Shown: positions 7,830 to 10,324 of the stretch, one piece after another | How the letters are laid out: each line of letters starts with the position of its first letter | How positions within the stretch are numbered: the first letter of the stretch is position 1 | Assembly: GCA_028565635.1 (NCBI GenBank) | Contig: JAOXYB010065123.1 | Location: forward strand, 1-10,324 | Source of the DNA: Phoronis ovalis | Taxonomy: Eukaryota; Phoronida; Phoronidae | Length of the DNA: 10,324 nucleotides | Reading direction: 5' to 3' | The notes under the pieces: generated by a model | The model's database searches: none | What the model was told of the DNA's origin: nothing | The model's input: the letters and a program-made list of their open reading frames with translations, nothing else | Position numbers and translations under genes: made by a program

Positions 7830-8268
7830 CTAAAGAAACAATCAAGTTACTGAATGTGTTTGTTATTTTTAATATAATAAACCTAATTGACGAGAAACCT
7901 AAACATTATAAGCGTCCATTTGTATTACCTTTAATCATCAGAACTATGTAGAAGCATGACATGGGGATTGAATTGTGCTTATTGTTGCTTAGTGCAATTA
8001 TTCTTATTTTTATCATTTTTATTCATGCATGTTTACAGCCTCTCAAATCGTTGGAATTTTTTTTAAAATGTACTCAACAATAAACTCCCTAACACTTCCT
8101 AAAATACGTTTCACTGCTTGCATTTCTGTCAGTTTATCCGCAATTTATTTATTACATTACAGAATAAAGTGTTAAATTCTATTTCTGCAAAAATTTAACT
8201 CATTAATGAATCTTTTTTGCTTTTCTTTCTGTACAAAAAGTTTTTTTCTTATGAAAATATACACTTAC
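7830..8268 (-). other. Ly6-domain gene intron 1 (439 nt)
   Basis: Phase-1 intron, GTAAGT to TTTCTTTAG. It separates the signal-peptide exon from the cysteine-domain exon. No other signal was seen. Confidence 0.87.
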
Positions 8269-8356
8269 CTCCTGTACTATCACAATTTCTAGCAGGTACA
8301 GCATATGTCCTGCTTGTACTTATCACCAAGATAGCAAAGATAAGATAGCCAAACAT
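8269..8356 (-). CDS. Ly6-domain protein exon 1: signal peptide
   Basis: The ATG at 8356-8354 opens an 88-nt exon ending G|GTAAGT (donor at 8268). It encodes MFGYLIFAILVISTSRTYA, with a hydrophobic core and a small residue at the predicted cleavage site, followed by VPARNCDSTG. The phase-1 end supplies the G of the glycine codon finished by exon 2. The start is chosen because it gives a complete signal peptide and lies about 90 nt downstream of a good TATA box. Confidence 0.87.
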
Positions 8357-8444
8357 ATTTCCTTGATTTTTAAAGCTCTAAATAAGAGTTTATAATATCT
8401 GTGTAGATTTTCAAAGTGTTTGTAAATTTCGAAAAGAAACGGTG

Positions 8445-8452
8445 TATTTATA
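8445..8452 (-). promoter_or_regulatory. TATA box of the Ly6-domain gene
   Basis: The minus strand reads TATAAATA, a consensus TATA box, about 90 nt upstream of the start codon. It predicts transcription start near 8415-8422 and a 5'UTR of about 60 nt. Confidence 0.65.
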
Positions 8453-8641
8453 GTATTTGGTCTCTTTATGTTGCCAAACAACGAGCTTGGGGTGAAGTGT
8501 TATTTTTATGAATTGGCGAGGCGTTGCTAGGGCATTATGAGACATTAATAAATCTTGTCGATTTAACAATGACTAGACACACCCGTGAAATATATATGAA
8601 TATATAACAATTTTAGGGCGCTTCACTGGACACTACATTTA

Positions 8642-9160
8642 TACAAGGTGACACGAAATAAATACAGTATAAACGTTTACGAAAGTTTTGTTCTTGCAGC
8701 TTTTTTGTTGGGACATAGAAATTGAATAAATGCCTTAGAATCAAATTTTCTTAAATCTTTATTTTTGAATTCATACATGCCTTTATTTCCCTCTAGGCTA
8801 TATGAAACTCTTAGAGTTTTATATATCCTAGTTTCCCTTAACTGAGTTTTCTATAATTGTTTCACCGTCTGCTTTTGACAGTACGATAGCACCCGCATTC
8901 ATGTGTAGCGAAAATTCGCAATGTCATTCAAAGGCGTCAATATACATAAGTGCACAAACTTTAATAATATATAATAATTAAAAAAGAAACATTTATAGTT
9001 GTACATATGAAATATCAATCAGGCACAACTCATTTTGAAAGAAAAACCTACATTAAAATGTTACTTTGTTTAAATGAGTGGCTCCACTATTTGCTGCTCA
9101 GTTATTTTAAACTTTTGTTCCACTGTTTTCAATTTTAAAAGTGTTTCATGTCACCCTGTA
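8642..9160. mobile_element. Possible TA-flanked transposon remnant with short inverted termini
   Basis: The left end reads TACAAGGTGACACGAAA and the right end, reversed, reads TACAGGGTGACATGAAA: 15 of 17 positions agree. Each end is preceded by TA (8640-8641 and 9161-9162), as expected for a Tc1/mariner-type target duplication. Matching fades further in and there is no coding sequence, so this would be a short non-autonomous element. The evidence is only the termini. It sits about 190 bp upstream of the TATA box of the Ly6-domain gene. Confidence 0.4.
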
Positions 9161-9162
9161 TA

Positions 9163-10053
9163 TCAAATATTTGGTATGATTCAAATGTTTATGCTATAAA
9201 TAAATATTTAAATGAGCCAAGAATTGAATCACTTGGTACAAAAATGTGCTTTTTGATATTCAAATTATGAAGAAAAAAATACGTTAACATAACATATCCG
9301 TCTGGCCATTTAATGGTCATCTAGGTTAGGAAATATTCAGCCATTAACCTCAAGTACAACCTAATCAAACACATATTAAAGTGACCATTTATATGCAAAC
9401 ATTTGCTGAAATGGAAGCAGTAAATCAGGTACACGGCCGGATACTATTAGAAATTAATAGTTTTTAATTTATAAAAACGAAAAGTGGAGGGTCGGAAATA
9501 GCCTTGTTGACAATAAAATCGAGTCGATGTCAACGTTACAGGGTACTCGAATCCATAAAAATAATACTTTGTGTATTTTAGGAGTATCCTTTTTCTTGAA
9601 AACAAACACAGGTAGGTTAAATTCCGGGGTGAAAATGCTAGAGGGGAGTCGAAAGCTTCTCTTAACAAGCAGCCTCTTAGTATCAAACAAATACTGACGA
9701 TTAAATCCAAATAAAAAGCGAAATTACTTCTGATCAATAAAGGAAATTTAATTTGTATTACTTGAGCCTAAGAAAACTTAGATAGTGTCAATTATCCAAA
9801 CTCAATGCTAAAAGTTTCTTTTTCAGTTTTATTCGAAAATGATCGAACTTCTTTCAAAGGACTATATGCGACAGGAGAATACAGGGCAAATCAAGTGTTA
9901 AATATACTTTATCAGTGGCAAGCAAGTATTGAGCGGTTGGGCCACACAGTAAAAGCTGCATGATTTTCGATAACTTCTGATAATTAGTGGAGTTCTTTAG
10001 CGATGACATAGTGATGTGTCAATATTCTGGTAATTGTTGATTTATAACGCCTT
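9163..10053. other. Non-coding region, no gene recognised
   Basis: The two overlapping minus-strand open frames at 9447-9737 encode low-complexity Phe/Leu/Tyr/Arg-rich peptides with no domain that I recognise and no convincing splice or start context. They are treated as chance. A small hairpin (CTATTA-GAAAT-TAATAG) lies near 9445-9461. Confidence 0.55.
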
Positions 10054-10133
10054 CAACTCCCACACAAGAGTATCAACTCCCACATAAGAGTATCAACTCC
10101 CACATAAGAATATCAACTCCCACATAAGAGTAT
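10054..10133. repeat. Minisatellite, four copies of a 20-bp unit
   Basis: The unit CAACTCCCACATAAGAGTAT is repeated head to tail four times and followed by a 3-base partial unit. Copy 1 has ACA-C-AAG in place of ACA-T-AAG, and copy 3 has AAGAATAT in place of AAGAGTAT. Otherwise the copies are identical, which suggests recent expansion and likely copy-number variation between individuals. Confidence 0.95.
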
Positions 10134-10324
10134 CAAAATAAATTTTAATAAGTTTGGCGATGTGGGTAGAAAACACCGGTGAATTAAGTTGTATTCTGTT
10201 TGCGGTGAGTAATTAGACTGACATAAGTCGTTAGAAACATTGATTGCAAGTTTTTTAATAAATGCATTATAGTACTAAAATACATAAAATAGTTGCTAGA
10301 ATAAACTGGTAAGCTCTCTGCAAT
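10134..10324. other. Right-end AT-rich sequence
   Basis: No feature was recognised in the last 190 bases. Confidence 0.6.

Larger units (their letters stand above)
6117..8356 (-). other. Gene for a secreted CBM14-like/Ly6-domain protein, four exons, complete, 219 aa
   Basis: Exons 8356-8269, 7829-7554, 7108-6977 and 6280-6117 total 660 nt and splice in frame, with phase 1 at all three introns. Layout of the predicted protein: signal peptide 1-19 (cleavage likely after SRTYA); cysteine domain about 25-103 with six cysteines; Thr-rich linker 104-121; Ly6/uPAR three-finger domain 123-218 with ten cysteines, opening CYVC and closing CEDDLCN. N-glycosylation sequons lie at Asn65, Asn133 and Asn212. 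The protein ends one residue after the last cysteine with no hydrophobic tail. It is therefore predicted to be secreted and not GPI-anchored, unlike most Ly6 and Quiver proteins. The first domain (DGRYNF, then C-x4-C, then LGSF) resembles chitin-binding type-2 (CBM14) domains but lacks one usual cysteine. No specific gene is recognised. A role in extracellular binding or defence is only a possibility. Confidence 0.87.

Noticed and set aside
7571-7951. 126-residue plus-strand open frame
   Set aside because: It is antisense to exon 2 of the Ly6-domain gene, whose splice phases and cysteine pattern explain the sequence. The valine-rich start mirrors the Thr-rich linker codons.
9447-9737. 96-residue minus-strand open frame
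   Set aside because: It has no recognisable domain, a low-complexity aromatic-rich composition, a competing overlapping frame and no splice or promoter context.

Overview
This window is animal nuclear DNA. It is AT-rich, has introns with GT-AG borders, and carries two intron-containing genes on the minus strand among short non-autonomous transposon-like elements. The protein families and the general texture suggest an invertebrate, perhaps a mollusc or other lophotrochozoan. That placement is an inference; the sequence alone does not fix the species. Most long open frames are chance frames: the real coding sequence lies in short exons and was rebuilt from splice sites and phase agreement.

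Left part (1-3300): the 5' half of an omega-class glutathione S-transferase gene on the minus strand. Three coding exons (3133-3109, 1672-1567, 401-179) join with matching phases and encode the first 118 residues, including the catalytic cysteine and the glutathione-binding residues. The remaining exons lie beyond the left edge. Intron 2 holds an approximately 700-bp imperfect inverted repeat. Upstream of the start codon are a TATA-like box and a full match to the antioxidant-response-element core, which suits a stress-inducible detoxification gene.

Middle (3300-5860): intergenic DNA. It contains a clear 232-bp foldback element with a 9-bp target duplication, a small tandem duplication and two possible orphan splice acceptors on the plus strand. 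No gene is recognised here.

Right-centre (5860-8452): a complete four-exon minus-strand gene for a 219-residue secreted protein. It has a signal peptide, a CBM14-like cysteine domain, a Thr-rich linker and a Ly6/uPAR (Quiver-like) three-finger domain. All three introns are phase 1, so exon 2 is a symmetric shuffled-type module. A canonical TATA box and candidate poly(A) signals bracket the gene.

Right end (8460-10324): no gene seen. It holds a possible TA-flanked transposon remnant and a four-copy 20-bp minisatellite. The two genes have no evident functional link.
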